In this document: positions 53,421-64,000 of the stretch, piece after piece | Position numbering within the stretch: position 1 is the first letter of the stretch | Layout: every line of letters begins with the position of its first letter | NCBI RefSeq assembly: GCF_000518225.1 | Contig: NZ_JADE01000007.1 | Span: 107,703 to 171,702 of the forward strand | DNA: 64,000 nt | Direction: 5' to 3' | Origin: Helicobacter pametensis ATCC 51478 | GTDB taxonomy: Bacteria; Campylobacterota; Campylobacteria; Campylobacterales; Helicobacteraceae | The notes under the pieces: model-generated | Seen by the model: the letters and a program-made list of their open reading frames with translations, nothing else | Databases searched by the model: none | Told to the model about the DNA's origin: nothing | Translations under genes and position numbers: made by a program

Positions 53421-56400
53421 TGTATAAAATTGCAATTAATCGTCCAATTACGACATTGATGTTTGCTCTAACTCTTGTCATTTTTGGGATTTTCGCACTC
53501 AATAAAATGCCTGTTACTTTGTGGCCTGATATTGATTTTCCTATCGTCAAAATCACGACAAAGTATGTTGGAGCAGGACCTGAAACGATTGAGACAAAAG
53601 TGACGGATAAAATTGAAGAAGCAGTGATGACCATTGATGGCATCGAGCAAGTCACTTCAACAAGTGTTAGAAATATGAGCGTGATTGTCGTTAAGTTTGA
53701 GCTTGAAAAAGACATCAATGAGGCTATCAATGATGTGCGTGACAAGGTCTCTACTGTTCAGCTTGATAGTGGGGTGGAAGCTCCAACGATTGATAAGGCT
53801 GATACAAGTGGTAATCCTGTGATCACGCTTTTTGTGAGTAGTGATAAGGCGTCTCCGATTGATTTGATGCGTTTTTCAAATGATGTGATTAAACCCGCCC
53901 TCCAGAGGATTTCTGGTGTTGGATTGGTTGATCTCAAGGGATATAAAGAGCGTGAAATCAAAATCTTTCCAAATCCTACCTTGGTCAATAAATATGGTCT
54001 GACTTACTCTGGGATTTCCAATACATTGCGAACTGAAAATTTGGAAGTTGATGGTGGAAAAATTGTCAATTCCAAAAGAGAATGGACAATCCTCACAGAT
54101 GGTCAGGCAACGACACTAGAAGAAATTAGAAATATTCGTGTGGCAGATAATGTCAGATTGGGTGATGTTGCAGATGTGCAAGATGGATTATCAGAGGATA
54201 CGACTTTTGCAGCCTTTGATGGAAAACCTGGTGTGATTTTTGATGTGATCAAAGTTGCTGGAGAAAATGATATCAGTATTGCCAATGCTGTAGCCAAAGC
54301 CCTTCCAGAACTTCGAACTATGGGATCTGAATACAATATCGATATTGTAAATGATTCCACTGATTATGTTAGAAGTGCGATTGCTAGTGTGAAATTTGAC
54401 TTAGTGTTGGGTTCATTTCTAGCTGTCATTATCGTTCTTTTATTTTTGCGAAATATGCAAATTACAGTTATTTCAGCCTTGACGATTCCAGTTTCTGTGC
54501 TTGGAACTTTGGCTGGGATGATGTTTATGGGTTACACACTCAATATGATGACCTTGCTAGCTGTTACATTGGCGATTGGAATCATTGTAGATGATGCCAT
54601 TGTTGTCATTGAAAATATCCATAGAAAGCTAGAGCATGGGATGGGCAAGATGGAGGCGGCGTTTGAGGGGGTTCGAGAAATTGCCTTTGCTCTTGTTGCG
54701 ATTTCTGCGATGTTGCTTTCTGTGTTTATCCCAATTGGTAATATGAGTGGAATCGTGGGAAGATTCTTTCAAAATTTTGGAATCACGATTGCGCTAGCAA
54801 TTTTGATTTCATATTTTGTAGTTGTGACTGTTGTTCCGATGATGAGTTCTATCTTTATCAAAACAGGGCATTCTAAGTTTTATCTCAAAACAGAGCCATT
54901 TTTCAGAAAAATGGAGAGTGTGTATGTCTCGATTCTCCATTTTGTTTTGCGTTTTAAATACAGTGTGATTGTGTGTATTTTCTTGATTTTTGCTGGCTCT
55001 ATTGCCTTGTTTGCTACTGGAAAATTGGGGATGGAATTTTTTATCAAGGAAGACAAAGGACACTTTAATGTGTTTATCCAGACAGATCCTGGAATCAGTC
55101 TTGAGGAAATGAAAGTCAGAACATCTGTCTTGCAAGATATGGCAAACAAAAATCCCAATGTCGCCTATACATCTCTTGAAATAGGTTATTCCAATAAAGC
55201 AGTCTATAAAGCAAAAATTTATGTGAAGCTTAAGCCAATTGATGAAAGATCTCAAACACAATTCCAAATTATGGAAGAAGTCAGAGCCAATCTTTCTGAA
55301 AGCTCTTATGCTAAAGGGATGAAAATTTCAGCAAGTGAGGTGAGTGATTTTGGAGGAGGAGATAATTCACCTTATCAAATCACAATTATTGGTAGAAATC
55401 AAGGAGAGGTTTTGCAAAGTGCAGAACGCTTGATGAAGATCTGGGAAGATAATCCAAGAGTGCTTGATGTGCATTCAGATTGGACTGAATATCAACCAGA
55501 GTTTAGTATCAAGATCGATAGGGCCAAACTCAATCAATATCATGTCAGTGCCAAAGATTTGGGTAATGCGATCAGTTCTGCTTTCTCTGGAGAAGTTGCT
55601 GTAGCCTATTTCAAAGATGCTGGAACAGAATTCAATATCACTGTAAGGGTGCCAGATCATCAGAGAGTGTCAATCGATGATCTCAAAAAGATACAGGTAG
55701 CCAATGCTGATAAAGAATTGATTTTCCTAGATGGTTTAGTTGAGCTTGTTGAGAGTAAGGCACCTTCTAGCATTATCCGTCTGGATCGCTTAAGAAGTGT
55801 GACGGTCTATGCAACTCCAAAAAATAAAAGTGGCTTAACAATCGGTCATATGCTTAAAGAAACTCAAGCCAAAGAAAAAGAGTGGCTAGGAGAGAATCTA
55901 TCTTATAAGATTCAAGGTGAAGCAAAAAATGCAAGTGATAGTAGCAAAGCATTTAGTTTTGCGATCACAGCTGCCTTTATTTTGATTTATTTGATTTTGG
56001 CAGCATTGTATGAATCGCTCATTCAGCCTATTATCATTATGATCACTCTTCCTTTGAGTTTTGCTGGTGCTTTTTATTCCCTTGCTCTTGTTAATCAGCC
56101 CTTGAGTATGTTCTCGATGATGGGATTGATGCTTTTGATGGGTCTTGTTGGGAAAAACGCAACCTTGGTTATTGATGTTGCAAATGAGAAACGGGCTAAA
56201 GGTATGGGGCTTGATCAAGCTATCATCGAGGCTGGAGAAGAGAGATTGAGACCAATCCTTATGACGACATTGGCAATGGTTTTTGGAATGCTTCCTTTGG
56301 CAATCTCTACAGGAAGTGGAGCTGGTGCAAAAGCCCCAATCGGTATTGTAGTCATTGGTGGTCTATTGTTTTCAATGGTGCTCTCATTGCTGATCGTCCC

Positions 56401-56479
56401 AACTTTTTACAAAATTTTGGCTCCGATTGATTCGTGGATGCAGCGTTTCTATAAGCCAAAATCACAAGATATACTCTAA
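53420..56479 (+). CDS. hefC: RND efflux transporter HefC
   Basis: A 1019-residue proton-driven inner-membrane pump of the HAE1/AcrB class. Twelve membrane helices in the 1+5+1+5 pattern and two large periplasmic loops are visible. The proton-relay aspartates of TM4 are in AIGIIVDDAIVVIENIHRK. The TM11 region reads LLMGLVGKNATLVIDVANEKR. GAGPETIETKVTDKIEEAV is a typical porter-domain start. The operon-mates HefA and HefB complete the tripartite pump. A terminator hairpin follows at 56494. Confidence 0.96.
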   Translation: MYKIAINRPITTLMFALTLVIFGIFALNKMPVTLWPDIDFPIVKITTKYVGAGPETIETKVTDKIEEAVMTIDGIEQVTSTSVRNMSVIVVKFELEKDINEAINDVRDKVSTVQLDSGVEAPTIDKADTSGNPVITLFVSSDKASPIDLMRFSNDVIKPALQRISGVGLVDLKGYKEREIKIFPNPTLVNKYGLTYSGISNTLRTENLEVDGGKIVNSKREWTILTDGQATTLEEIRNIRVADNVRLGDVADVQDGLSEDTTFAAFDGKPGVIFDVIKVAGENDISIANAVAKALPELRTMGSEYNIDIVNDSTDYVRSAIASVKFDLVLGSFLAVIIVLLFLRNMQITVISALTIPVSVLGTLAGMMFMGYTLNMMTLLAVTLAIGIIVDDAIVVIENIHRKLEHGMGKMEAAFEGVREIAFALVAISAMLLSVFIPIGNMSGIVGRFFQNFGITIALAILISYFVVVTVVPMMSSIFIKTGHSKFYLKTEPFFRKMESVYVSILHFVLRFKYSVIVCIFLIFAGSIALFATGKLGMEFFIKEDKGHFNVFIQTDPGISLEEMKVRTSVLQDMANKNPNVAYTSLEIGYSNKAVYKAKIYVKLKPIDERSQTQFQIMEEVRANLSESSYAKGMKISASEVSDFGGGDNSPYQITIIGRNQGEVLQSAERLMKIWEDNPRVLDVHSDWTEYQPEFSIKIDRAKLNQYHVSAKDLGNAISSAFSGEVAVAYFKDAGTEFNITVRVPDHQRVSIDDLKKIQVANADKELIFLDGLVELVESKAPSSIIRLDRLRSVTVYATPKNKSGLTIGHMLKETQAKEKEWLGENLSYKIQGEAKNASDSSKAFSFAITAAFILIYLILAALYESLIQPIIIMITLPLSFAGAFYSLALVNQPLSMFSMMGLMLLMGLVGKNATLVIDVANEKRAKGMGLDQAIIEAGEERLRPILMTTLAMVFGMLPLAISTGSGAGAKAPIGIVVIGGLLFSMVLSLLIVPTFYKILAPIDSWMQRFYKPKSQDIL

Positions 56480-56493
56480 AAATCAAAAAGCTC

Positions 56494-56517
56494 AAAAGGG
56501 TTTTCTCAAACCTTTTT
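56494..56517 (+). terminator. Rho-independent terminator of hefABC
   Basis: AAAAGG-G-TTT, loop TCTC, AAACCTTTT with one bulged G, then a T-rich tail. The gatA -10 box begins only 12 nt further on. Confidence 0.65.
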
Positions 56518-56528
56518 GACTTTTGCCT

Positions 56529-56534
56529 TATAAT
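56529..56534 (+). promoter_or_regulatory. Putative -10 box for gatA-guaB
   Basis: TATAAT 27 nt before the gatA ATG. GGAG at 56550-56553 is the ribosome site. Confidence 0.65.
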
Positions 56535-56560
56535 GCGAAAAATTCTCTTGGAGCAGTGCG

Positions 56561-59364
<2,804 letters not shown>

Positions 59365-59398
59365 AAAGATAAAAAAAGGGGGATTTCTTCTTGAGGGA

Positions 59399-60286
59399 TC
59401 AAAATTGGATTTGATTTGATTGGAGGGTGAGACATCGACCCATCCATTCAAAACTAAGCTCATAAGCCCATAGATGCAAAAATGGCGCACCAAAACGCCT
59501 CATTCTCTCTTCATCACTCAAAGTTTCTTCTAGATATGCCTGTGCATCGCTATCTTGGCATCCATAGAGGGGATCTCCCAAGATTGGATGACCAATATAT
59601 GAGAGATGAAGGCGTATCTGATGTGTACGACCTGTGAGGGGATGGATGCGAAGGAGAGTTGTGTGAGTTTTTTGATCATAACAGAGTGGTGTGATCAAGG
59701 TTTGAGAATCTTTTCCTTGAGGTGAGATCTTGGATCTGATGGAGAGATTATAGGTTTTTTCTCCTTTTTTGGGGACAAGGATTGGGGCTTGGATGAGTTG
59801 TTTTTGAGTGATGTGGCCAAGCACTCTAGCAATATAGGTTTTTTGAATCTGATTGTGTTCAAATAAGAGTTTGATAGGGGTTTCAAATCGATGATCAATC
59901 GCGCAAAGCAAAAGCCCAGCCGTTTCATAATCTAGACGATGCGCAGGATTGGCATATGAGCCAAATTCATATTTGAGGGCATCACAAACACTCAAGTGTG
60001 GATAGGTTCCTTTAGGATGGGTGAGGAGCTTATGAGGTTTATCATAAACCACAAAATAAGGGGTTTGCAAGATTTTGGGTAAGTGAAGTGGAGATGGGAA
60101 AAAATGAGTGAGAGACACTTCACCGACAATGGATTGGGATTTGTGAATGGGGAGATTGTTTTGGGTTAGGCGATTTTTATCCAATATCTTTTGAGCTTCC
60201 TTTTGAGAACATTTGAGGGTCTGCATCAACCAAAGAAAAGCACGCTGTTTTTGGGATATGTGATAGGTTTTTGTCAAAAAGGGCAC
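59399..60286 (-). CDS. RluA/RluD-family pseudouridine synthase
   Basis: A 295-residue RNA-modifying enzyme. A short S4-like N-terminal region (about 20-60) precedes the catalytic domain. The catalytic aspartate is in HRLDYETAGLLL. PLTGRTHQIRLHLSYIGHPILGDPLYG is the second family signature (key part GRTHQIR). It is the HP0347 equivalent, but the exact rRNA or tRNA site cannot be deduced. The start overlaps the recJ stop by one base. It converges on guaB with a 34 bp gap. Confidence 0.92.
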   Translation of the reverse strand: MPFLTKTYHISQKQRAFLWLMQTLKCSQKEAQKILDKNRLTQNNLPIHKSQSIVGEVSLTHFFPSPLHLPKILQTPYFVVYDKPHKLLTHPKGTYPHLSVCDALKYEFGSYANPAHRLDYETAGLLLCAIDHRFETPIKLLFEHNQIQKTYIARVLGHITQKQLIQAPILVPKKGEKTYNLSIRSKISPQGKDSQTLITPLCYDQKTHTTLLRIHPLTGRTHQIRLHLSYIGHPILGDPLYGCQDSDAQAYLEETLSDEERMRRFGAPFLHLWAYELSFEWMGRCLTLQSNQIQF

Positions 60287-61809
60287 TAGCGTTGCACCAC
60301 AAGCATGGGGGTATAGTTAAATGAATCTTGTGTCACATATACGCGCAAAGAATCAAAATCGACTTCAAGATCTGTGCAAAAAAATGCCAATGCTTTAATC
60401 GAGCGATGTGTGGGGGATTGGAGAGTGAGCAATGTGTGATTCTTATCTTTGCCGATGAGTTTTTGTGAGAGGATGGGCATAGGTGTGAGAGTGAATATGG
60501 GTTTTGGATTTCCCTCGCCATAGGGAGCAAAGGATTCTAAAAGATTGAGCAGCTCATGTGTAAGCAAAGAGGGATGAAGTTTGCCTAGGATGGAATCTAC
60601 TTGATGACTTTCTTCAATATAGGGAGTGAAGTCTTGGATAAATGTTTCAAGGTTATTTGGATAGATTTTGAGTCCCACAGCTCCTCTATGTCCTCCAAAT
60701 TCACAGATATGCTGAAGAGATTGAAGGCTTTTGATGAGATTGATCTCATCTATACTTCTCCCACTTCCTTGATATAGACCATTTTTGAGCGTTAGGACAA
60801 AGGCTGATTTCTTGTGAAGTTGGACAAGTTTGCCAGCCAAAATCCCTAGCACTCCCTCATGCCAATCCTGACCATAAGCTATGACACATGATTGTGTGAT
60901 GATGAGGGATTGTTCCATTTCTTTGAGCAAACTTTCTTGGATGCTTTTGCGTTGAAGATTGAGAGAGTGGAGTTCTTGATAGTGCTGTTTGGCTTCTTCG
61001 AGTGTTTGGCTTAGAAGAAAATTGAGTGCGATATCAGCCTGTGCCATACGCCCTGATGCATTGAGCAAAGGAGCGATATAAAATCCAATACATTCTTCAT
61101 CGATTTTTTTATGCTTCTTGAGAAGAAGAGAAGAAAATGGAAAATGTGGCTTTGTGAAAAGTTTGAGAGCTTTTTTGAGAATCACACGATTGATCTCTTG
61201 TAGGGGCATGAGATCTGAAATGATTGCAATCCCCGCCAACTCCAAAAAAGGAGTGAGATCAAGTTTGAGATCAAGATGAGCCTTGATCCCTGCGCAAAAA
61301 TACCAAGCTACAAGAGCACCACAAATATCCTCTTGTGCAAATCCACTGACTTTTGGATTGATGATGAGCGCTTGTGGGAGAGAATCTTTTGGAGTGTGAT
61401 GATCAGTGATAATGAGTGTTTTGTCATTTTCTTTGCAAAATTCTGCGGCTTGTAGCGCTGTGATGCCATTATCTACGGTGATGATAAGCTCTGCTTGAGG
61501 AAAGCGCTCTAGCAATAAAACAGAGATTCCATAGCCATCATGAAATCGATTGGGGATCACAAAATCAAAATGAGGATAAGGAATCGCTTGAAAAAAGTAA
61601 ATCATGATTGCAGTAGCAAGAATCCCATCAGCATCATAATCCCCAACGATCAAGATTTTTTTGTTGTTTTGGATTGCTTCTTGGACAAGCTTAGCACCCT
61701 CTTGGACATTTTTGAGCTCAAAAGGATGGGGGAGGGAGGAGAGAGAAGAGATTTTCTCTCCCCTAAAGCGCTCAGAAAGTTTGGTGCGAATCTCTTGGAG
61801 TGTTAGCAT
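60286..61809 (-). CDS. recJ: Single-strand DNA exonuclease RecJ
   Basis: A 507-residue 5'-3' single-strand exonuclease of the DHH superfamily, used in recombination and mismatch repair. DHH motifs: [35 protein letters not shown]1: [11 protein letters not shown]. An OB-like C-terminal part follows. The ATG at 61809 lies within the pyrG stop region (7 bp overlap). The frame extends to 61908, but those residues overlap pyrG and are not RecJ-like. It is HP0348-like. Confidence 0.95.
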   Translation of the reverse strand: MLTLQEIRTKLSERFRGEKISSLSSLPHPFELKNVQEGAKLVQEAIQNNKKILIVGDYDADGILATAIMIYFFQAIPYPHFDFVIPNRFHDGYGISVLLLERFPQAELIITVDNGITALQAAEFCKENDKTLIITDHHTPKDSLPQALIINPKVSGFAQEDICGALVAWYFCAGIKAHLDLKLDLTPFLELAGIAIISDLMPLQEINRVILKKALKLFTKPHFPFSSLLLKKHKKIDEECIGFYIAPLLNASGRMAQADIALNFLLSQTLEEAKQHYQELHSLNLQRKSIQESLLKEMEQSLIITQSCVIAYGQDWHEGVLGILAGKLVQLHKKSAFVLTLKNGLYQGSGRSIDEINLIKSLQSLQHICEFGGHRGAVGLKIYPNNLETFIQDFTPYIEESHQVDSILGKLHPSLLTHELLNLLESFAPYGEGNPKPIFTLTPMPILSQKLIGKDKNHTLLTLQSPTHRSIKALAFFCTDLEVDFDSLRVYVTQDSFNYTPMLVVQR

Positions 61810-63431
61810 CGCTGCTTGAGAGATTGATGGACAAATTCTAAGATGATTGGATTTGGGTTTTGAAGTCTGGAGGTAAATTCTGGATGAAATTGCACAGCAA
61901 CAAACCAAGGATGATCCCTAAGCTCAACTGCCTCAATCAATCCCTCACTCTCTCCACTAATAATCATTCCAGCACTCTCTAGCATCTCTCGATATTTGGG
62001 ATTGGCTTCATAGCGATGGCGATGGCGCTCTTTGGCGCTATTTGCTCCATGATATGCTTTTTGAAGTTTGGAGTTTGCCTTGAGAATACATGGATATTCT
62101 CCAAGGCGCATTGTCCCACCAAGAGGTGAGGTATGTGTGCGAATCTGCTGACATCCAGATTGGTCTATAAAATCCTCTATCATATAGATGAGAGGTGAGT
62201 TTGTTTGAGGGTCAAATTCACTTGATGTAGCATCTGCGATTCCCAAAACATTGCGTGCAAATTCGATGATGGAGAGCTGCATCCCAAGACAGATGCCAAG
62301 GAATGGAATATGATTTTCGCGCGCATATTGAATAGCTCTGATTTTCCCCTCAATCCCTCTCTCACCAAATCCACCAGGGATGAGAATCCCATCAAGATCT
62401 TTGAGAATTGACAAAGAATTTTGATCAAGCATCTCACTATCGATCCATTTGATATTGACTTTTGCATCCAGATTAGCTCCAGCATGGATCAGGGCTTCTG
62501 TGAGGGATTTGTAAGATTCTTTGAGGCTGAGGTATTTACCTACAAAGCCTATTGTCACACTCGTTTTGGGAGAGATGATTTTTTTGACAAGAAGATTCCA
62601 CTCTTGCATATCAGGTTTGAATTCAGGAAGAGAGAAATGGCGTGCGATAGGAGTGAGAATGTCTTCTTGGAGGAAATTGAGTGGAACTTGATAGATGCTT
62701 TGAGCATCTTGAGCGACGATCACACTATTATCAGCGACATCACAGCTAAGGGCGATTTTGCGCTTAAGATCTTTGCTTAGAGGTTTTTCACTGCGTGCGA
62801 CGATGATTTGAGGATTGATGCCAATGCGTCTGAGTTCTTGGACAGAGTGCTGTGTGGGCTTGGTTTTGAGCTCTTCAGCAGTTTTGATATAGGGGACAAG
62901 AGTCACATGGATGCTGAGCACATAGTCATTGCCAAGCTCATGTTTCATTTCTCTCATCGCTTCAAGATAGGGCATTCCTTCCATATCTCCTACTGTGCCT
63001 CCTAGTTCGATGACCAAGAAGTCACTTCCTTCTCCCACAGATTTGATTCTTTGCTTGATTTCATCAACGATATGAGGGACGATTTGTATGGTTTTGCCCA
63101 AGTATTCCCCCCTTCTTTCTTTTTCGATGACTGAGAGATAAACTTGCCCTGTGGTGAAGTTGTTTTTTTTCTCCAAACTTTTGTTGAGGAAACGCTCATA
63201 ATGTCCGATATCCAAGTCTGTTTCCGCTCCATCTTGCGTGACAAAAACCTCACCATGCTCAAGCGGACTCATCGTGCCAGGATCAAGATTGATATAGGGA
63301 TCAATTTTGAGGATAGAAACTTCAAAACCTGAATGTTTGAGGAGTGTTGCGATAGAAGAAGAAGTGATTCCTTTGCCAAGAGAGCTTAGAACCCCACCTG
63401 TCACAAAAATATATCGTGTTTGTTTGCCCAT
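61803..63431 (-). CDS. pyrG: CTP synthase
   Basis: A 542-residue enzyme amidating UTP to CTP. The synthetase domain (1-265) opens [20 protein letters not shown] and contains [20 protein letters not shown] (key part [11 protein letters not shown]). The glutamine amidotransferase domain has the nucleophile in [11 protein letters not shown] and the His/Glu pair in VQFHPEF. It is the first gene of the minus-strand pyrG-recJ-rluD operon, with a TATAAT promoter at 63474-63469 and AAAGGATC near the ATG. Confidence 0.97.
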   Translation of the reverse strand: MGKQTRYIFVTGGVLSSLGKGITSSSIATLLKHSGFEVSILKIDPYINLDPGTMSPLEHGEVFVTQDGAETDLDIGHYERFLNKSLEKKNNFTTGQVYLSVIEKERRGEYLGKTIQIVPHIVDEIKQRIKSVGEGSDFLVIELGGTVGDMEGMPYLEAMREMKHELGNDYVLSIHVTLVPYIKTAEELKTKPTQHSVQELRRIGINPQIIVARSEKPLSKDLKRKIALSCDVADNSVIVAQDAQSIYQVPLNFLQEDILTPIARHFSLPEFKPDMQEWNLLVKKIISPKTSVTIGFVGKYLSLKESYKSLTEALIHAGANLDAKVNIKWIDSEMLDQNSLSILKDLDGILIPGGFGERGIEGKIRAIQYARENHIPFLGICLGMQLSIIEFARNVLGIADATSSEFDPQTNSPLIYMIEDFIDQSGCQQIRTHTSPLGGTMRLGEYPCILKANSKLQKAYHGANSAKERHRHRYEANPKYREMLESAGMIISGESEGLIEAVELRDHPWFVAVQFHPEFTSRLQNPNPIILEFVHQSLKQRC

Positions 63432-63461
63432 TTTGATCCTTCAAACTTAGTCTCAAATAAA

Positions 63462-63480
63462 ACCTGTGATTATAGCAGGT
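63462..63480 (-). promoter_or_regulatory. pyrG promoter with overlapping inverted repeat
   Basis: The minus-strand -10 box TATAAT (63474-63469) is enclosed by ACCTG (63462-63466) and CAGGT (63476-63480), a 5 bp inverted repeat. A protein binding both arms would block the promoter. Confidence 0.45.
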
Positions 63481-63699
63481 ATTGTCGAGGGGTTGGTAGT
63501 TTGAAGAGAAGATGAGGGTATTATCTAAGCTTGATTGTTTTATTGCAAAAGTCCAAAAAAAGACGATGATGTCATCGATGCAGAAGTAGAATAATCTTCA
63601 CAAAAAGGGGGGAGGGGGTGCAATACAATCACTTCAAATCACTATTCTTTTTCACTTGATCTATTCTAGTAAAGTGAGTGTTATTTTGTTTGTAGTATC

Positions 63700-63717
63700 C
63701 TCCTCCCTTGGGAGGAG
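63700..63717. repeat. Inverted repeat CTCCTCCC-TT-GGGAGGAG
   Basis: Perfect 8 bp arms around two bases. As RNA, a 7 bp stem with a CTTG loop. The right arm could also pair with CTCCTCC at 63795-63801. Confidence 0.7.
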
Positions 63718-63788
63718 AAGCTTTGAAATAAATTATGAAATCATCCCTTCTTTCTTGAATAAATAGATCTAGAAGGTAGAAGACTTTT

Positions 63789-63818
63789 TGGAGCCTCCTC
63801 CTAATCCAAGAGGCTCCA
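63789..63818. repeat. Inverted repeat with 9 bp stem and 12 nt loop
   Basis: TGGAGCCTC and GAGGCTCCA are perfect complements around a 12 nt loop. No T-run follows on either strand, so it is not an ordinary terminator. Confidence 0.7.
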
Positions 63819-63937
63819 TCAAATCTTCTCTTAACTCTTTGTGAGATTCTCTCCATTTTTGCTTTTGCGTCTTTGCTCTTTTATCTCTTTTATCCCTTTT
63901 TTACTTTCTCATTGTTTTCTCCCCTTATTTTCATCTC

Positions 63938-64000
63938 CCACCTTTTTCTTTAGATCTTTTTTATTTATGTCTCTTTTTCTTTATGCTCCACCTTTTTCTT
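63938..64000. repeat. Direct repeat CCACCTTTTTCTT, 50 bp apart
   Basis: Two identical 13 bp copies (63938-63950 and 63988-64000) in a pyrimidine-rich tract. A further copy could lie beyond the window edge. Confidence 0.6.

Larger units (their letters stand above)
63432..64000. other. Long intergenic region without a convincing gene
   Basis: After the pyrG promoter I see no supported gene to the window end. A 75-codon minus-strand frame (63629-63856) is arginine/lysine rich, lacks a ribosome site and contains a hairpin, so it is not called. The region holds a palindrome CGATGATGTCATCG (63564-63577), a G6-A-G5 run (63607-63618), two strong inverted repeats and, from 63840 on, a nearly purine-free plus strand with a 13 bp direct repeat. 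Confidence 0.6.

Noticed and set aside
63629..63856. 75-codon minus-strand frame in the last intergenic region
   Set aside because: No ribosome site, preceded by stops, very basic, and overlaps two inverted repeats; kept only as a structural region.

Overview
The window is a low-GC, gene-dense stretch of a campylobacterotal chromosome, almost certainly a Helicobacter species or a close Helicobacteraceae relative. The evidence is a set of H. pylori-like gene blocks in familiar order: tolB-pal-ybgF-slyD, purU-sppA, mqnX/pyrC-like/ccdA, ctc-pth-lptG, ispDF-HP1021-like, trpS-bioC//secG-frr-pyrE, lnt//cvpA-lysS-glyA, aspS-adk-ppa, hefABC, gatA-guaB and rluD-recJ-pyrG. These blocks are joined differently from H. 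pylori, so this is probably a non-pylori species. I cannot name it. No rRNA, tRNA, CRISPR array, insertion sequence or integrase was seen.

Layout. 1-3684: end of a Tol-Pal envelope operon (tolA tail, tolB, pal, ybgF) running into slyD. 3714-4408: two tandem paralogous small secreted proteins. 4552-10172 (minus): ccdA, a dihydroorotase-like protein without its metal site, mscS, aminofutalosine deaminase, sppA and purU in one tightly packed operon. 10399-12830: the DEAD-box helicase and an anchored protein of unknown function. 12837-13361: a cysteine-paired Sel1-repeat lipoprotein. 13499-16728: rplY, pth, an LptF/G-family permease and a sugar transferase carrying a C11 tract. 16714-17814: mrp. 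17922-21570: overlapping operon of ispDF, an atypical response regulator, a degenerate ATP-sulfurylase-like protein and pgpA. 21610-24826: htrA, trpS, bioC on the minus strand. 24923-26876: secG, frr, pyrE, an RDD protein. 26909-35086: two outer-membrane proteins, lnt, cvpA, lysS, glyA, a SPOR protein and tal. 35137-37413: a compact MetF-like protein and an NhaC-family transporter.

37414-46317 is the accessory region. It holds a type I restriction-modification operon, hsdM-hsdS-X-hsdR, followed by a GNAT acetyltransferase with a small basic upstream ORF. X is an SMC/OLD-type ATPase with a HEPN-like R-x4-H motif near its C terminus. It sits exactly where the prrC anticodon nuclease sits in the E. 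coli prr locus. This is the best candidate for an undescribed defence module.

46318-63431: ligA, then aspS-adk-ppa, the hefABC tripartite efflux pump, gatA-guaB and, on the minus strand, pyrG-recJ-rluD. 63432-64000 has no convincing gene. It contains two strong inverted repeats and a purine/pyrimidine-skewed tail.

Functionally the window is mostly housekeeping: envelope integrity, lipoprotein and LPS export, translation, nucleotide synthesis, menaquinone via futalosine, and the isoprenoid MEP pathway. Points of variation are the phase-variable sugar transferase, poly-C runs just after stop codons, and the RM/ATPase/GNAT island.
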